From Cryobacterium flavum (GTDB taxonomy: Bacteria > Actinomycetota > Actinomycetes > Actinomycetales > Microbacteriaceae): 64,000 bases of DNA. Location: NCBI RefSeq assembly GCF_900103805.1, contig NZ_FNIB01000007.1, positions 124,001-188,000 of the forward strand, read 5' to 3'. Position 1 is the stretch's first letter. Each line of letters opens with the position of its first letter. The notes beneath the pieces are model-generated. The model did not search any database and had not been told where the DNA came from. It saw only the letters and a list, made by a program, of their open reading frames with translations. Below, in pieces: positions 1 through 9,480 of this stretch. The translations under genes were made by a program, and so were the position numbers.

Positions 1-492
1 TGGCTCGGGCAGACCACCGAGATTCTCGGCGCGCGCATTCCGAACAACCGCTTCATGCTCATTCTGGTGGCGGTGCTGGTGCTCGTGGCGATCGTGCTGT
101 TCCTCAAATTCACCCGGTACGGCCTGATCGTTCGGGCCGGCGTCGAGAACCGTCTCATGGTCACCGCGCTCGGCATCGATGTGCGCCGCGCCTTCACCCT
201 GGTGTTCGCGATCGGTGGTGCCGCCGCCGGACTCGGCGGGGTGCTCGCCTCGATCTACTATGGCTACGTTTCGGCGCACATCGGCGGGTCCCTGCTGATC
301 TTCGCCTTCATCGTGACGGTCATCGGAGGGTTAGGGTCTCTGGCCGGGGCGGCCATCGCATCCGTTCTGGTGGCAGTGCTGCAGCAGTTCGCGAACTTTT
401 ATCTGGGCGGAACCGGCGACCTGGCCGTGGTGCTGGCCCTGGCCGCGGTGCTGTTATTGCGTCCGCGCGGACTGATGGGAGCGAAAGCATGA
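1..492 (+). CDS. Branched-chain amino acid type ABC transporter permease, LivH-like (5' end missing)
   Basis: Carboxy-terminal 163 residues of an inner-membrane permease of the LIV (HAAT) ABC family; the gene begins before the window, since the frame is open from base 1. Four to five hydrophobic segments are visible, with the cytoplasmic coupling-loop sequence YGLIVRAGVENRLMVTALGI typical of LivH. It overlaps the LivM-like gene by 4 bp (ATGA), so the two permeases are co-translated. In this setting, followed by an acyl-CoA ligase and hydrolases, the imported substrate need not be an amino acid; HAAT systems also carry aromatic and short organic acids. The substrate is inference only. Confidence 0.9.
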   Translation, partial: WLGQTTEILGARIPNNRFMLILVAVLVLVAIVLFLKFTRYGLIVRAGVENRLMVTALGIDVRRAFTLVFAIGGAAAGLGGVLASIYYGYVSAHIGGSLLIFAFIVTVIGGLGSLAGAAIASVLVAVLQQFANFYLGGTGDLAVVLALAAVLLLRPRGLMGAKA

Positions 493-1598
493 GCGCCTTC
501 CGGGCCAGACCAATGACCAAAATCACGGCCAGCGCGGCGCTGGTGCTGCTCATGGTGCTGCTGCCGCTTCTGAACATCACGATTCCCGGTGTCTTTCCGG
601 GCGCGACCTACACGCCCGGTACCCTGCAACTGCTCGCCTACGCCATGCTCATCGCGGCTCTAGCGCTCAGCTACCACCTCTTGTTCGGCCTGGCCGGCAT
701 GCTCTCGTTCGGGCACGCTCTCTTCTTCGCGGCCGGCGCCTACGGCCTGGGCATCGTGCTGCGCAACTTCTCACCGAGTTGGTTGCCAGCCGGTGCGACG
801 TTCGTAGCGTCGATTCTGATCACGGTGCTGATCGGCTTCGTGTTGGCCGCACTCGTGGGTTCGGTCAGCCTGCGGGTCACCGGCATCTCCTTTGCCATGG
901 TCACGCTCGCCTTCGCGCAGGCCGGCTCGGTCGTGGTACGGCGCAATCCGGGCGGGCAGACCGGCGGCGACGAGGGGCTCACCCTCGACGTCTCGCATGT
1001 GCCAGACGCACTGGTCGGCGTACTCAACACCCGCAACCTGTACTGGCTGTCGCTCGCTGTTCTGGTCACGGTCTACCTCGTGGTGTTGTGGGTGGAGAAA
1101 TCCCGCGCGGGCCATGTTGTGGCCGCGACTCGCGAAAACGAACTCCGGGTACGGGTCATCGGCATCCGTCCCTATTTTGTGCGGCTGCTGATCTTCAGCA
1201 TTGCCGGGGCGCTCGCCGCCCTCGCTGGAGCCGCGTTTCTGTTGCTGCAGAGCGGGGTCTCGCCGCGCGTCGCCACGCCCGACTTCACGCTGACCCTGCT
1301 GGTGATCGTCGTGCTCGGCGGCGTCGGGCTGCGCTGGGGCGCCGTCCTCGGCGCGCTGGTCTACACGCTTCTCGACCAGCGGCTGACCGCCCTGGCCGGT
1401 TCGGAATTCATCGCCGGCCTGCCCGACATTCTGCGGATTCCTTTGTCGCAGCCGTTGTTCATTCTCGGAACACTGTTTATTCTCGTGGTGTTGTTTCTTC
1501 CGGGTGGGCTGGCTGGGCTGACCCGGCGCAACCGCCGGCCGCAACGGCCTCGGGCTCGAGGTCGGGAGCGCATGCTTGACTCAGAGGAGACGACATGA
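489..1598 (+). CDS. Branched-chain amino acid type ABC transporter permease, LivM-like
   Basis: Second membrane subunit of the LIV-type importer, 369 residues with about ten hydrophobic segments. The cytoplasmic loop around residues 213-226 (ATRENELRVRVIGI) matches the coupling helix of LivM proteins. The start ATG lies in the 4-bp overlap with the upstream permease, and the stop overlaps the next ATG in the same way. ATPase (LivG/LivF) and binding-protein genes are not in view and are presumably upstream of the window. The 20-residue carboxy tail is Arg-rich and hydrophilic. Confidence 0.93.
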   Translation: MSAFRARPMTKITASAALVLLMVLLPLLNITIPGVFPGATYTPGTLQLLAYAMLIAALALSYHLLFGLAGMLSFGHALFFAAGAYGLGIVLRNFSPSWLPAGATFVASILITVLIGFVLAALVGSVSLRVTGISFAMVTLAFAQAGSVVVRRNPGGQTGGDEGLTLDVSHVPDALVGVLNTRNLYWLSLAVLVTVYLVVLWVEKSRAGHVVAATRENELRVRVIGIRPYFVRLLIFSIAGALAALAGAAFLLLQSGVSPRVATPDFTLTLLVIVVLGGVGLRWGAVLGALVYTLLDQRLTALAGSEFIAGLPDILRIPLSQPLFILGTLFILVVLFLPGGLAGLTRRNRRPQRPRARGRERMLDSEETT

Positions 1599-3157
1599 CC
1601 GATGATGGCCTGCACACGCTGGGCCGATGGACCCGCGACCGCGCCAGGGCCACGCCCGAACGAGTCGCCGTCGACGATCGCGGCGTCACACTGCGCTACC
1701 GCGACCTCGACGACCGGGCCAGCGACCTCGCCGCGGCTTTTCGGGCCGCCGGCTACGGCGTCGGCGATCGGGTGGCGACCATCACCGGCAACAGCTCAGA
1801 CCAGGTCGTGTTGTTCTTCGCCTGCGCGCAGGCCGGCCTCGTGCTCGTTCCGCTGTCGTGGCGGCTCGCACCACGCGAGCTCGCCGCGCAGTTGCAGCTC
1901 GCCGACCCGGCCCTGTTGCTGGTCGACGACGAGTTCCATACCCTGGCAACGGATGCCCAGGGTCGGCTTCCCCTGCCCCTCCCGTCGACTTTGCTCGGCG
2001 TGCGGGGTGTGGAAAACGTCGTGCCGGCCCCGCGACGCGGCCCGGACGATGAGCTGGTGACCCGCACGGTTCGTGACGATGACGCCCTGCTGATCGTATT
2101 CACCTCCGGCACGCTCGGCCCGGCCAAGGGCGTGGTTCTGACCCACGCGAACTGTTTCTGGACCAACCTGTCGCTCTCGCGTATCACCGAGATCACCAGA
2201 AAAGATGTGGTGCTCTCGGTCATGCCGCAGTATCACGTGGGCGGCTGGAATATTCAGCCTTTGCTGGCCTGGTGGATGGGGGCCACGGTCGTGCTCGAGC
2301 GCACCTTCGACCCAGGCCGGGTGCTGCACCTGATCAAGGACCGTCGCATCACGACCATGATGGGCGTTCCGGCGAACTACCTGTTCCTCGCGCAGCACCC
2401 CGATTTCGCTGCGACCGACCTGTCCAGCCTGAATCACGCCGTGGTTGGTGGCGCACCAATGCCCGCGCAGCTGCTGCGTACCTGGCATGCCCGCGGAGTT
2501 GCACTCACCCAGGGGTACGGTCTGACCGAGGCCTCCCCGAACGTGTTGTGTCTGCCCGACGACGAAGCCCGCAGCATGGTCGGCTACGCCGGCAAGCCGT
2601 ATCCGCACGTGGAGGTCGCCGTGGCCGATCCGATCACCGGCGACCTGCTCGGCGGGGCCGCGACGGGTGAACTGCTGGTGCGTGGGCCCGGCGTGTTCTC
2701 GGGCTATTTTCGTGCTCCCGAGCAGACCGCTCGCACCCTGCGCGGTGGCTGGTTGCACACCGGTGACCTCGTGCGCCGCGACGAGCACGGCTACTTTGCC
2801 GTGATCGACCGGCTCACCGACATCTTCATCTCGGGCGGCGAGAGCGTGGCACCGGCCGAGGTGGAGACCGTGCTGATCGAACACGCCGCGGTCGCCGAGG
2901 TGGCGGTCATCGGGGTGCCGCACGATCGGTGGGGAGAGGTCGGTGTGGCCTTCATCGTGCTGACACCCGGATTCGCGGCCGATGAGCTCGGCATTCTGGC
3001 CTACGCCCGCACCCAACTGGCCGCGTTCAAGGTTCCGGCGTTCGTGCGCTTCGTACCGGAAATTCCGCGATCCCTCGGCAGCAAGGTGCTGCGGCGCCAG
3101 CTGCTGGAGAACTGGAAACACGGACTTGATTTTGAAAAGATAGGAAACAAACTATGA
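1595..3157 (+). CDS. Acyl-CoA synthetase (AMP-forming), class I adenylate-forming enzyme
   Basis: 520 residues, the usual size for fatty-acid or aromatic-acid CoA ligases. Activates a carboxylic acid with ATP and CoA in the cytoplasm. Visible motifs in order: P-loop FTSGTLGPAKGV near residue 168 (an unusual PAKG in place of PKG), GYGLTEASP near 308, HTGDLVR near 388, ISGGESVAP near 412, and the C-terminal catalytic lysine region IPRSLGSKVLRR near 495. It overlaps livM and the downstream TetR gene by 4 bp each, so it is the enzymatic core of the operon. Substrate cannot be read from sequence; a plant- or soil-derived aromatic or alicyclic acid is plausible. Confidence 0.92.
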   Translation: MTDDGLHTLGRWTRDRARATPERVAVDDRGVTLRYRDLDDRASDLAAAFRAAGYGVGDRVATITGNSSDQVVLFFACAQAGLVLVPLSWRLAPRELAAQLQLADPALLLVDDEFHTLATDAQGRLPLPLPSTLLGVRGVENVVPAPRRGPDDELVTRTVRDDDALLIVFTSGTLGPAKGVVLTHANCFWTNLSLSRITEITRKDVVLSVMPQYHVGGWNIQPLLAWWMGATVVLERTFDPGRVLHLIKDRRITTMMGVPANYLFLAQHPDFAATDLSSLNHAVVGGAPMPAQLLRTWHARGVALTQGYGLTEASPNVLCLPDDEARSMVGYAGKPYPHVEVAVADPITGDLLGGAATGELLVRGPGVFSGYFRAPEQTARTLRGGWLHTGDLVRRDEHGYFAVIDRLTDIFISGGESVAPAEVETVLIEHAAVAEVAVIGVPHDRWGEVGVAFIVLTPGFAADELGILAYARTQLAAFKVPAFVRFVPEIPRSLGSKVLRRQLLENWKHGLDFEKIGNKL

Positions 3158-3846
3158 GCGCCGGAATGCCGCGAACCGCCCGAGGCGAAGAAACCAAGCG
3201 CAAACTCATCCAAGCAGCCGAGCAGGTGTTCTCGCGGGTCGGCTACGCCGATGCGTCAATCTCGCGCATAACGGATGCCGCCGGCATCGGCCAGGGCACG
3301 TTCTACCTCTACTTCGACTCGAAACTGCAGATCTTCAACGAACTGGTCGAAGACCTCAACCACCGCGTGCGGTTGGCGATGAGTGCAGCATCCGCTGCTA
3401 CGGAAAATCGGATCGATTCGGAGCGCGCCGGGTTTCGGGCCTTTTTTCAATTCACCGCCGACCACCCCGCGCTGTACCGGGTGATTCGTGAGGCAGAGTT
3501 CGTCTCGCCTGGCGCTCTGCGCCTGCACTACACGCGCATCGTCGAGGGCTACATAGCGGGGCTGCGCGCGGCCGGCGCGGCAGGCGAGATCAGCGACATC
3601 GATCCCACCGTTGCAGCATGGGCGCTCATGGGAATCGGCGAGATGATCGGCATGCGCTGGGTGCTCTGGGGAGATGACGAGGCGCTCGAAGGGGCCGGGT
3701 CCGATCCGTTCGCGAGCGGAACCCGTGCCGTGCCCGAGCACGTTTTCGAGCAGATGATGCGGTTCATCGAGGGTGCACTGGGTGCCGCTAGCACCGTCTC
3801 GAGCAGCACCGTCTCCGGCAGCACCGTGGAAATGAGGCAGCGATGA
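3154..3846 (+). CDS. TetR/AcrR family transcriptional regulator
   Basis: 230 residues with an N-terminal TetR helix-turn-helix around residues 13-60 (SISRITDAAGIGQGTFYLYF). The C-terminal ligand domain ends in a Ser/Thr/Val-rich tail (STVSSSTVSGSTVEMRQR) of low complexity. It sits inside the catabolic operon with 4-bp overlaps on both sides, so it is probably an autoregulated local repressor that responds to the CoA ester or free acid handled by the neighbouring ligase. The ligand is inference. Confidence 0.9.
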   Translation: MSAGMPRTARGEETKRKLIQAAEQVFSRVGYADASISRITDAAGIGQGTFYLYFDSKLQIFNELVEDLNHRVRLAMSAASAATENRIDSERAGFRAFFQFTADHPALYRVIREAEFVSPGALRLHYTRIVEGYIAGLRAAGAAGEISDIDPTVAAWALMGIGEMIGMRWVLWGDDEALEGAGSDPFASGTRAVPEHVFEQMMRFIEGALGAASTVSSSTVSGSTVEMRQR

Positions 3847-4739
3847 GTGAGTACTATCAGCCGTTCCGGGCTCGGGTCGCTGGGGGAGACCTGCGCGGTG
3901 GCCAGTGGCGCGCTGCCCAGGGGCAGTCGACGGTGCTGGCAATCCACGGCATCACCGCCTCGCACCTCTGCTGGCCGTGGCTGGTGGAACGCCTGCCGGG
4001 CTCGCGGGTGATCGCTCCCGACCTGCGCGGTCGCGCTCGCAGCAACGCCCTGCCGGCGCCCTACGGGCTGCGGCATCATGCCGAAGACCTGGCCCGGCTG
4101 TTGGACTTTCTGGAGGTCGACCGTACGGTCGTGGTCGGGCACTCGATGGGCGCGTTTGTCGCCGTATGGCTCGCCCACCTCTATCCCGACCGGGTTGACT
4201 CTCTCGTTCTGGTGGACGGTGGCCTGCCGATTCCACGCGACGTGGGCATCGACCCCCTGCTCATGCTCGGCCCAGCCGCCAAACGGCTATCGCAGACCTT
4301 CGAGACGGTCGAGGCCTACCAGGACTTTTGGCAGAACCACCCCGCGTTCGTCGCCGACTGGTCATCGCGGGTGGCCGATTTTGCCCGCTACGACCTCGAT
4401 GGCACGGCGCCGGCTCTGCACCCCTCGGCGCGGCTGGAGGCGGTGGCCGCGAATGCGCTGGAGCTCAACGGTGCCGACGGCTACGCGGAGGCGCTCGCCG
4501 ACCTCAGTCTGCCGATCGAATTTCTGCGTGCCCCGCGCGGGCTGCTGGACGAGCCGACCGCACTGTACGACCGGGCGGTTGTCGCCGACTGGGCGACACG
4601 ACTGCCGCGGCTGACCGTGCGGGAGGTCGACGACGTCAACCACTACACGATCGTGATGAGCGACCGGGGCGCCGACCAAGTCGCCCGGGCCGTGAACCTG
4701 TACGCCCCCGCCAGCTACCCGAGAGGACCCCGATCATGA
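3843..4739 (+). CDS. Alpha/beta hydrolase
   Basis: 298-residue alpha/beta-hydrolase-fold protein. Oxyanion-hole region AIHGITAS near residue 36, nucleophile elbow VGHSMGAF with Ser near residue 100, and the histidine in DDVNHYTIV near residue 266. No signal peptide, so cytoplasmic. It overlaps TetR upstream and a second hydrolase downstream by 4 bp. The context suggests hydrolysis of an ester, lactone or ring-cleavage product that feeds the acyl-CoA ligase; this is inference. Confidence 0.88.
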   Translation: MSEYYQPFRARVAGGDLRGGQWRAAQGQSTVLAIHGITASHLCWPWLVERLPGSRVIAPDLRGRARSNALPAPYGLRHHAEDLARLLDFLEVDRTVVVGHSMGAFVAVWLAHLYPDRVDSLVLVDGGLPIPRDVGIDPLLMLGPAAKRLSQTFETVEAYQDFWQNHPAFVADWSSRVADFARYDLDGTAPALHPSARLEAVAANALELNGADGYAEALADLSLPIEFLRAPRGLLDEPTALYDRAVVADWATRLPRLTVREVDDVNHYTIVMSDRGADQVARAVNLYAPASYPRGPRS

Positions 4740-5812
4740 GCGACACCATCACCACCAGTACGGGCAACATTTTCGACGGCATCACCGCGCACAGCGTTGT
4801 CACCCCGCGCCTGCGCGCCGGAGTGCTCGAACGGCCGGCAACAGGAACGGCCGCGGCGACCGTCGTCTTCGTGCACGGCAACGTGTCGTCATCGCTGTTC
4901 TGGCAGCCGCTGATGCTGGCCCTGCCCACGTCGGTGCGGGCGCTCGCCATCGACCTGCGCGGCTTCGGCAGCAGCGAAACCCTGCCGGTCGATGCCACCC
5001 GCGGCTTGGCCGACTACTCCGACGATATCGCCGCTGTGCTCACCGAACTCGGCGTCGACGGAGCGCACCTCGTGGGCTGGAGTATGGGCGGCGGTGTGAC
5101 CATGCAGCTGCTGCTCGATCACCCCGGCCTCGCGGCGTCCCTGACCCTGGTCGCGCCGGTTTCCCCCTACGGCTTCGGCGGCACCGGGGGAGCGGATGGC
5201 CATCGGCTGAGCGTTGACGACGCCGGAACGGGCGCCGGCGGAGCCAACCCCGACTTCGTCGCCAGGCTGCATGACGGTGACCACGGCGCTGACCAGACCA
5301 GCCCCCGCACCGTCTACCAGACCACCTACGTCAAGCCGCCGTTCAGCTCGGACCACGATGAAATCTGGATCGACTCCATGCTGACCACGGCCACCGGCGT
5401 CGGTAACTACCCCGGGGATTCGACAGTTTCAGAGAATTGGCCCGGATTCGCCCCCGGCGACAGCGGCGTGCTCAACACCATGTCTCCCGGTCATTTCAAC
5501 ACGAGCGGCATTGTCGACCTGGCCAAGAAGCCGGCCATTCTCTGGATTCACGGCAGCGACGACGTCATCGTGTCGGACACCTCGTTTTTCGACCTCAATT
5601 ATCTTGGGCAGCTCGGCGTGATTCCAGGCTGGCCTGGCGCTGAGGTGGCCCCTCCCCAGCCGATGATCCAGCAGACCCGGGCTGTGCTTGGCGCCTACCA
5701 GGCCGCCGGCGGCACGCTGACCGAGCTGGAACTGGCCGACTGTGGGCACTCACCGCACCTCGAACACCCGGCCGAGTTTCTGGCGGCGCTGCTGGCCCAG
5801 CTGGAACGCTGA
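4736..5812 (+). CDS. Alpha/beta hydrolase
   Basis: 358 residues starting at the ATG in the ATGA overlap with the preceding hydrolase; an upstream in-frame extension would lie entirely inside that gene and is rejected. Oxyanion motif FVHGNVSSS near residue 46, nucleophile elbow GWSMGGG with Ser near 118, acid HGSDDVIV near 272, His in DCGHSPHLEHP near 337. A 60-residue insertion of low conservation lies between the nucleophile and acid. It is the last gene of the catabolic operon; the next gene has its own promoter. The two tandem hydrolases differ enough to have separate substrates. Confidence 0.88.
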   Translation: MSDTITTSTGNIFDGITAHSVVTPRLRAGVLERPATGTAAATVVFVHGNVSSSLFWQPLMLALPTSVRALAIDLRGFGSSETLPVDATRGLADYSDDIAAVLTELGVDGAHLVGWSMGGGVTMQLLLDHPGLAASLTLVAPVSPYGFGGTGGADGHRLSVDDAGTGAGGANPDFVARLHDGDHGADQTSPRTVYQTTYVKPPFSSDHDEIWIDSMLTTATGVGNYPGDSTVSENWPGFAPGDSGVLNTMSPGHFNTSGIVDLAKKPAILWIHGSDDVIVSDTSFFDLNYLGQLGVIPGWPGAEVAPPQPMIQQTRAVLGAYQAAGGTLTELELADCGHSPHLEHPAEFLAALLAQLER

Positions 5813-5851
5813 TCCGCTGGCGGCATTCAGCTTCGCTCGCACTACGACAAC

Positions 5852-5857
5852 TAAGCT
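5852..5857 (+). promoter_or_regulatory. -10 element of ispG (leaderless)
   Basis: TAAGCT followed by exactly 6 nt and the GTG start codon, the spacing expected if transcription begins at the G of GTG. No good Shine-Dalgarno precedes the start. Confidence 0.6.
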
Positions 5858-5863
5858 AGGTAA

Positions 5864-7018
5864 GTGGCTGCAATCAACTTGGGGATGCCCAAAGTACCTG
5901 AGGTACTCGCTCCCAGACGTAAATCCCGTCAAATCAAGGTCGGAAAGGTCCTGGTCGGTGGCAATGCTCAAGTGAGCGTGCAATCGATGACGACCACTCC
6001 GACAACGAACATCAACGCGACGCTGCAGCAGATCGCCGAGCTCACGGCGACCGGCTGCGACATCGTGCGTGTTGCCGTGCCGACTCGCGATGACGCCGAG
6101 GCGCTGCCGATCATCGCGAAGAAGAGCCAGATTCCGGTGATCGCGGACATCCACTTTCAGCCGAACTACGTCTTCGCCGCGATCGACGCCGGCTGCGCCG
6201 CCGTGCGGGTCAACCCCGGCAACATCCGCAAATTCGACGACCAGGTCGGCAAGATCGCTGCGGCCGCCAAGGCCGCCGGTGTCAGCCTGCGCATCGGCGT
6301 CAACGCCGGCTCGCTCGAGCCGAGTCTCATGCAGAAATACGGCAAGGCCACCCCGGAGGCGCTCGTGGAGAGCGCCGTTTGGGAGGCGAGCCTGTTCGAG
6401 GAGCACGACTTTCACGACTTCAAGATCTCGGTCAAGCACAACGACCCGGTGATCATGGTCAAGGCCTACCGCCTGCTCGCCGAACGCGGCGACTGGCCGT
6501 TGCACCTCGGCGTGACTGAGGCCGGTCCCAGCTTTCAGGGCACGATCAAGAGCGCAACGGCGTTCGGCATCCTGCTCGGCGAAGGCATCGGCGACACCAT
6601 CCGCGTCTCGCTCAGCGCTCCGCCGGTCGAGGAGATCAAGGTGGGATTGCAGATTCTGCAGTCGCTCAACCTGCGCGAGCGCAAGCTGGAGATCGTCTCC
6701 TGCCCGAGCTGTGGCCGGGCACAGGTCGACGTCTACAAGCTCGCCAATGATGTCACCGACGGGCTCGAGGGAATGACCGTGCCGCTCCGCGTCGCCGTCA
6801 TGGGCTGCGTCGTCAACGGACCGGGTGAGGCTCGCGAAGCCGACCTCGGTGTCGCGAGCGGCAACGGCAGGGGCCAGATCTTCGTGCGCGGCGAGGTTAT
6901 CAAGACCGTGCCAGAGTCCGAGATCGTGAAGACCCTCATCGAAGAGGCCAACCGGCTCGCCGCCGAGATGCCCGCTGCCGCGCTCGGCAGCCCCACGGTC
7001 TCCGTCGGCGCGAAGTAA
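5864..7018 (+). CDS. ispG: 4-hydroxy-3-methylbut-2-en-1-yl diphosphate synthase (flavodoxin), IspG/GcpE
   Basis: Penultimate step of the MEP isoprenoid pathway: converts the cyclic diphosphate MEcPP to HMBPP using a [4Fe-4S] cluster. 384 residues, full length. Cluster ligands are visible at Cys280 and Cys283 (SCPSCGR) and Cys315 ([11 protein letters not shown]). The N-terminal part carries the TIM-barrel signature [13 protein letters not shown]. The GTG start at 5864 is chosen because it gives the typical actinobacterial N terminus ([20 protein letters not shown]) and is preceded at 6 nt by a -10-like hexamer, indicating a leaderless message. Followed by a GNRA-loop terminator. Confidence 0.97.
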   Translation: MAAINLGMPKVPEVLAPRRKSRQIKVGKVLVGGNAQVSVQSMTTTPTTNINATLQQIAELTATGCDIVRVAVPTRDDAEALPIIAKKSQIPVIADIHFQPNYVFAAIDAGCAAVRVNPGNIRKFDDQVGKIAAAAKAAGVSLRIGVNAGSLEPSLMQKYGKATPEALVESAVWEASLFEEHDFHDFKISVKHNDPVIMVKAYRLLAERGDWPLHLGVTEAGPSFQGTIKSATAFGILLGEGIGDTIRVSLSAPPVEEIKVGLQILQSLNLRERKLEIVSCPSCGRAQVDVYKLANDVTDGLEGMTVPLRVAVMGCVVNGPGEAREADLGVASGNGRGQIFVRGEVIKTVPESEIVKTLIEEANRLAAEMPAAALGSPTVSVGAK

Positions 7019-7026
7019 CTCTCCTG

Positions 7027-7060
7027 ATCCGCGAAAGCGGATGATTGCTTGCTTTTCTTT
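7027..7060 (+). terminator. Intrinsic terminator after ispG
   Basis: Perfect 6-bp stem ATCCGC/GCGGAT closed by a GAAA tetraloop (7027-7042), followed by a T-rich run (TTGCTTGCTTTTCTTTC). Confidence 0.6.
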
Positions 7061-7078
7061 CGGGTGTCAGAATATAGT
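7049..7078 (+). promoter_or_regulatory. Promoter of the winged-helix gene, with possible operator
   Basis: TTGCTT (7049-7054), 18-bp spacer, TATAGT (7073-7078). Immediately downstream, TTGCACCT (7078-7085) is partly repeated in inverted form as AGGTGttGCAA (7092-7102), overlapping the ribosome site. This could be an autoregulatory operator, but the arms are imperfect. Confidence 0.5.
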
Positions 7079-7101
7079 TGCACCTGTCAGGAGGTGTTGC
7101 A

Positions 7102-7422
7102 ATGAATGTTGAACAGCTCAGTGCCACCCTTGCTGCGGTCGCCAGTCCGCAACGGATGCTCATTCTCGCCGAGTTGCAGGGCGGTCGCGTGCACGTCAGT
7201 GAGCTGGCACGACGCGTCGGGATGTCGCGTGCTCTGCTCTACATGCACCTCGCAAAGCTGGAGGCGAGCGGGTTCGTCACGACGTCGCTGGAACTCTCCC
7301 CGGAGGGGACCGCTCTCAAGTACGTCGCCTTGGCACCGTTCTCACTCCGCATCACCATCGACACCATCACCGACGCCGTGGCACACGCCGCGGCGTCCAA
7401 CCAGCAGGGGGAAACACCATGA
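7102..7422 (+). CDS. Small winged-helix transcriptional regulator (ArsR/PadR-like)
   Basis: 106 residues, essentially one winged helix: MNVEQLSATLAAVASPQRML, helix-turn-helix VSELARRVGMSRALLYMHLA near residues 34-53, wing near 60-80. The ATG at 7102 has a strong ribosome site (AGGAGGT at 7089-7095); an upstream TTG at 7078 is rejected. No metal-binding cysteines are present, so it is not a classical ArsR metal sensor. It overlaps the following small membrane-protein gene by 4 bp, and that coupling suggests the regulator controls its own two-gene unit. Confidence 0.82.
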   Translation: MNVEQLSATLAAVASPQRMLILAELQGGRVHVSELARRVGMSRALLYMHLAKLEASGFVTTSLELSPEGTALKYVALAPFSLRITIDTITDAVAHAAASNQQGETP

Positions 7423-7655
7423 ACTTCGACTTCGCCTACCTCGTTCCCATCGTTGCGATCATCGGCGGAATCACCTACGCGATCTTCAACCTGTACTTCA
7501 AGTCGTGTCGGCAGGCAGCCGGTTCCGAGGGTTCAACCGCCCTGACTCACGCGCTGGCGGAGAGCAACGCGACCAACGCCGCCCTGCTCGAAAAACTGAC
7601 TTCTTTGGATACGCGACTGGTCGCCATCGAGCGCACCCTGAGCGAGGTCGGCTGA
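7419..7655 (+). CDS. Small single-pass membrane protein with coiled coil
   Basis: 78 residues: one transmembrane helix at about residues 6-27 (AYLVPIVAIIGGITYAIFNL), then a cytoplasmic Ser/Ala-rich linker and a heptad-like segment at about 50-76 (LLEKLTSLDTRLVAIERTL). The architecture, membrane helix plus short coiled coil, resembles PspB/PspC-adjacent stress proteins, but no family can be assigned by eye. Translationally coupled to the winged-helix regulator. Confidence 0.75.
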   Translation: MNFDFAYLVPIVAIIGGITYAIFNLYFKSCRQAAGSEGSTALTHALAESNATNAALLEKLTSLDTRLVAIERTLSEVG

Positions 7656-7690
7656 ACCAGGCCGTGGGGGAGCGGATCGCGGCGCGCGCG

Positions 7691-7696
7691 TAAGGT
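7691..7696 (+). promoter_or_regulatory. -10 element of proS (leaderless)
   Basis: TAAGGT, then 6 nt, then the GTG start of proS. Confidence 0.55.
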
Positions 7697-7702
7697 AGAC
7701 GG

Positions 7703-9466
7703 GTGCCTACACGTCTCTCCAACTACTTCCTCCGTACTCTCCGCGAAGACCCCTCCGACGCCGAGGTGACCAGCCACCGCCTCCTCGTGCGGGCCGGCTA
7801 CATCCGTCGCCAGGCCCCGGGTATTTTCGCCTGGCTGCCACTCGGCCTGCGGGTGAAGGCAAAAGTGGAGCGCATCATCCGTGAGGAGATGACCGCGGCC
7901 GGCGCGCACGAGGTGCACTTTCCGGCCCTGCTGCCGCGTGAGCCCTACGAGTTGACCGGCCGCTGGGACGAGTACGGCGAGGGCCTGTTCCGCCTGAAGG
8001 ACCGCAAGGGCTCCGACATGCTGCTCGCGCCGACCCACGAAGAGGTCTTCGCGCTGCTCGTGAAAGACCTGTACAGCAGCTACAAGGACCTGCCGCTGTC
8101 GATCTACCAGATTCAGGACAAGTACCGCGACGAGGCACGCTCACGCGGCGGACTGCTGCGCGGCCGCGAATTCACCATGAAAGACGCGTACTCCTTCGAC
8201 TACACCGACGCCGGCCTCGACCTGAGCTACCAGCTGCAGCGCGACGCCTACGAGCGCATCTTCAACCGGTTCGGCCTCGAATACGAGATCGTCCAAGCGG
8301 ATGCCGGCGCCATGGGTGGCTCCAAGAGCGAAGAGTTTTTGCACCCCACCCCCGTCGGCGAGGACACCTTCGTGCGCAGCCCCGGCGGCTACGCGGCCAA
8401 CATCGAGGCGTTTCGCACGCTCGTTCCGAAAGGCAAAGACTTCAGCGCGCTGCCCGCCGCGCAGATCTTCGACACCCCGAACACCCCGACCATCCAGACC
8501 CTGGTCGACAAGGCCAACGCCGAGCACCCGCGCCTCGACGGTCGCGAGTGGACCGCAGCCGACACCCTCAAGAACGTCGTGCTCGCGCTCACGCACCTCG
8601 ACGGCACCCGGGAACTCATCGCGATCGGCGTTCCCGGCGACCGCGAGGTCGACCTCAAGCGCGTCGAGGTCGCCTTCGCCCCCGCCGAGGTCGAGGCGGC
8701 CAACGAGGGCGACTTCGCCAAGAACCCCGGCCTGGTCAAGGGGTACATCGGCCCGTGGGGCGCCCAGGGCGCCGTTCTTGGTACCAAATCGACCACCGGA
8801 ATCCGTTTTCTGGTCGACCCGCGCGTGGTTGCGGGCACCGAGTGGATCACCGGTGCCAACGAAGACAATGGGCACGTGTTCGGCCTCGTCGCCGGCCGTG
8901 ACTTCGCCAACGACGATGTGGTCGAGGCCTCTGACGTGCGCGCCGGCGACCCCGCCCCCGACGGAAGCGGCCCGGTCGAGCTCATTCGCGGTATGGAAAT
9001 CGGTCACGTGTTCCAGCTCGGCCGCAAGTATGCCGAAGTGCTCGGCCTCAAGGTTCTCGATGAGAACGGCAAGCTGGTCACAGTCACGATGGGTTCATAC
9101 GGCATCGGCGTCACCCGCATCCTCGCGGTCATCGCCGAACTCAACAACGACGCGAAGGGCCTGATCTGGCCCGAATCGGTCACGCCATTCGACGTGCACG
9201 TGATCGCCACCGGCCGGGACGAGATCGTCTTCGACACCTCGGAGGCCGTCGTCGCCGCCATCGAAGCCACCGGCCGGGAGGTGCTCTACGACGACCGCCG
9301 CAAGGTGTCGCCGGGTGTCAAGTTCGGTGACGCCGAGCTCATCGGCGTGCCGTGGATCGTCATCGTCGGCCGCGGCGCCGCCGACGGCATCGTCGAACTG
9401 TGGAACCGCCGCACCGGCGATCGCGAGCAGGTCGACGTCGCTGACGTCGCCAAGCACTTCGTCTAA
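7703..9466 (+). CDS. proS: Prolyl-tRNA synthetase (bacterial type)
   Basis: Class II aminoacyl-tRNA synthetase charging tRNA-Pro; 587 residues, the length of the bacterial type with the editing insertion domain (about residues 225-405). N terminus [19 protein letters not shown] and the motif 2 region [20 protein letters not shown] are characteristic; motif 3 is near residue 455 ([12 protein letters not shown]). The anticodon-binding domain occupies the last ~110 residues. GTG start with a 6-nt-spaced TAAGGT upstream. Followed by a strong hairpin. Confidence 0.97.
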   Translation: MPTRLSNYFLRTLREDPSDAEVTSHRLLVRAGYIRRQAPGIFAWLPLGLRVKAKVERIIREEMTAAGAHEVHFPALLPREPYELTGRWDEYGEGLFRLKDRKGSDMLLAPTHEEVFALLVKDLYSSYKDLPLSIYQIQDKYRDEARSRGGLLRGREFTMKDAYSFDYTDAGLDLSYQLQRDAYERIFNRFGLEYEIVQADAGAMGGSKSEEFLHPTPVGEDTFVRSPGGYAANIEAFRTLVPKGKDFSALPAAQIFDTPNTPTIQTLVDKANAEHPRLDGREWTAADTLKNVVLALTHLDGTRELIAIGVPGDREVDLKRVEVAFAPAEVEAANEGDFAKNPGLVKGYIGPWGAQGAVLGTKSTTGIRFLVDPRVVAGTEWITGANEDNGHVFGLVAGRDFANDDVVEASDVRAGDPAPDGSGPVELIRGMEIGHVFQLGRKYAEVLGLKVLDENGKLVTVTMGSYGIGVTRILAVIAELNNDAKGLIWPESVTPFDVHVIATGRDEIVFDTSEAVVAAIEATGREVLYDDRRKVSPGVKFGDAELIGVPWIVIVGRGAADGIVELWNRRTGDREQVDVADVAKHFV

Positions 9467-9480
9467 CGAGTCAGTATCGA

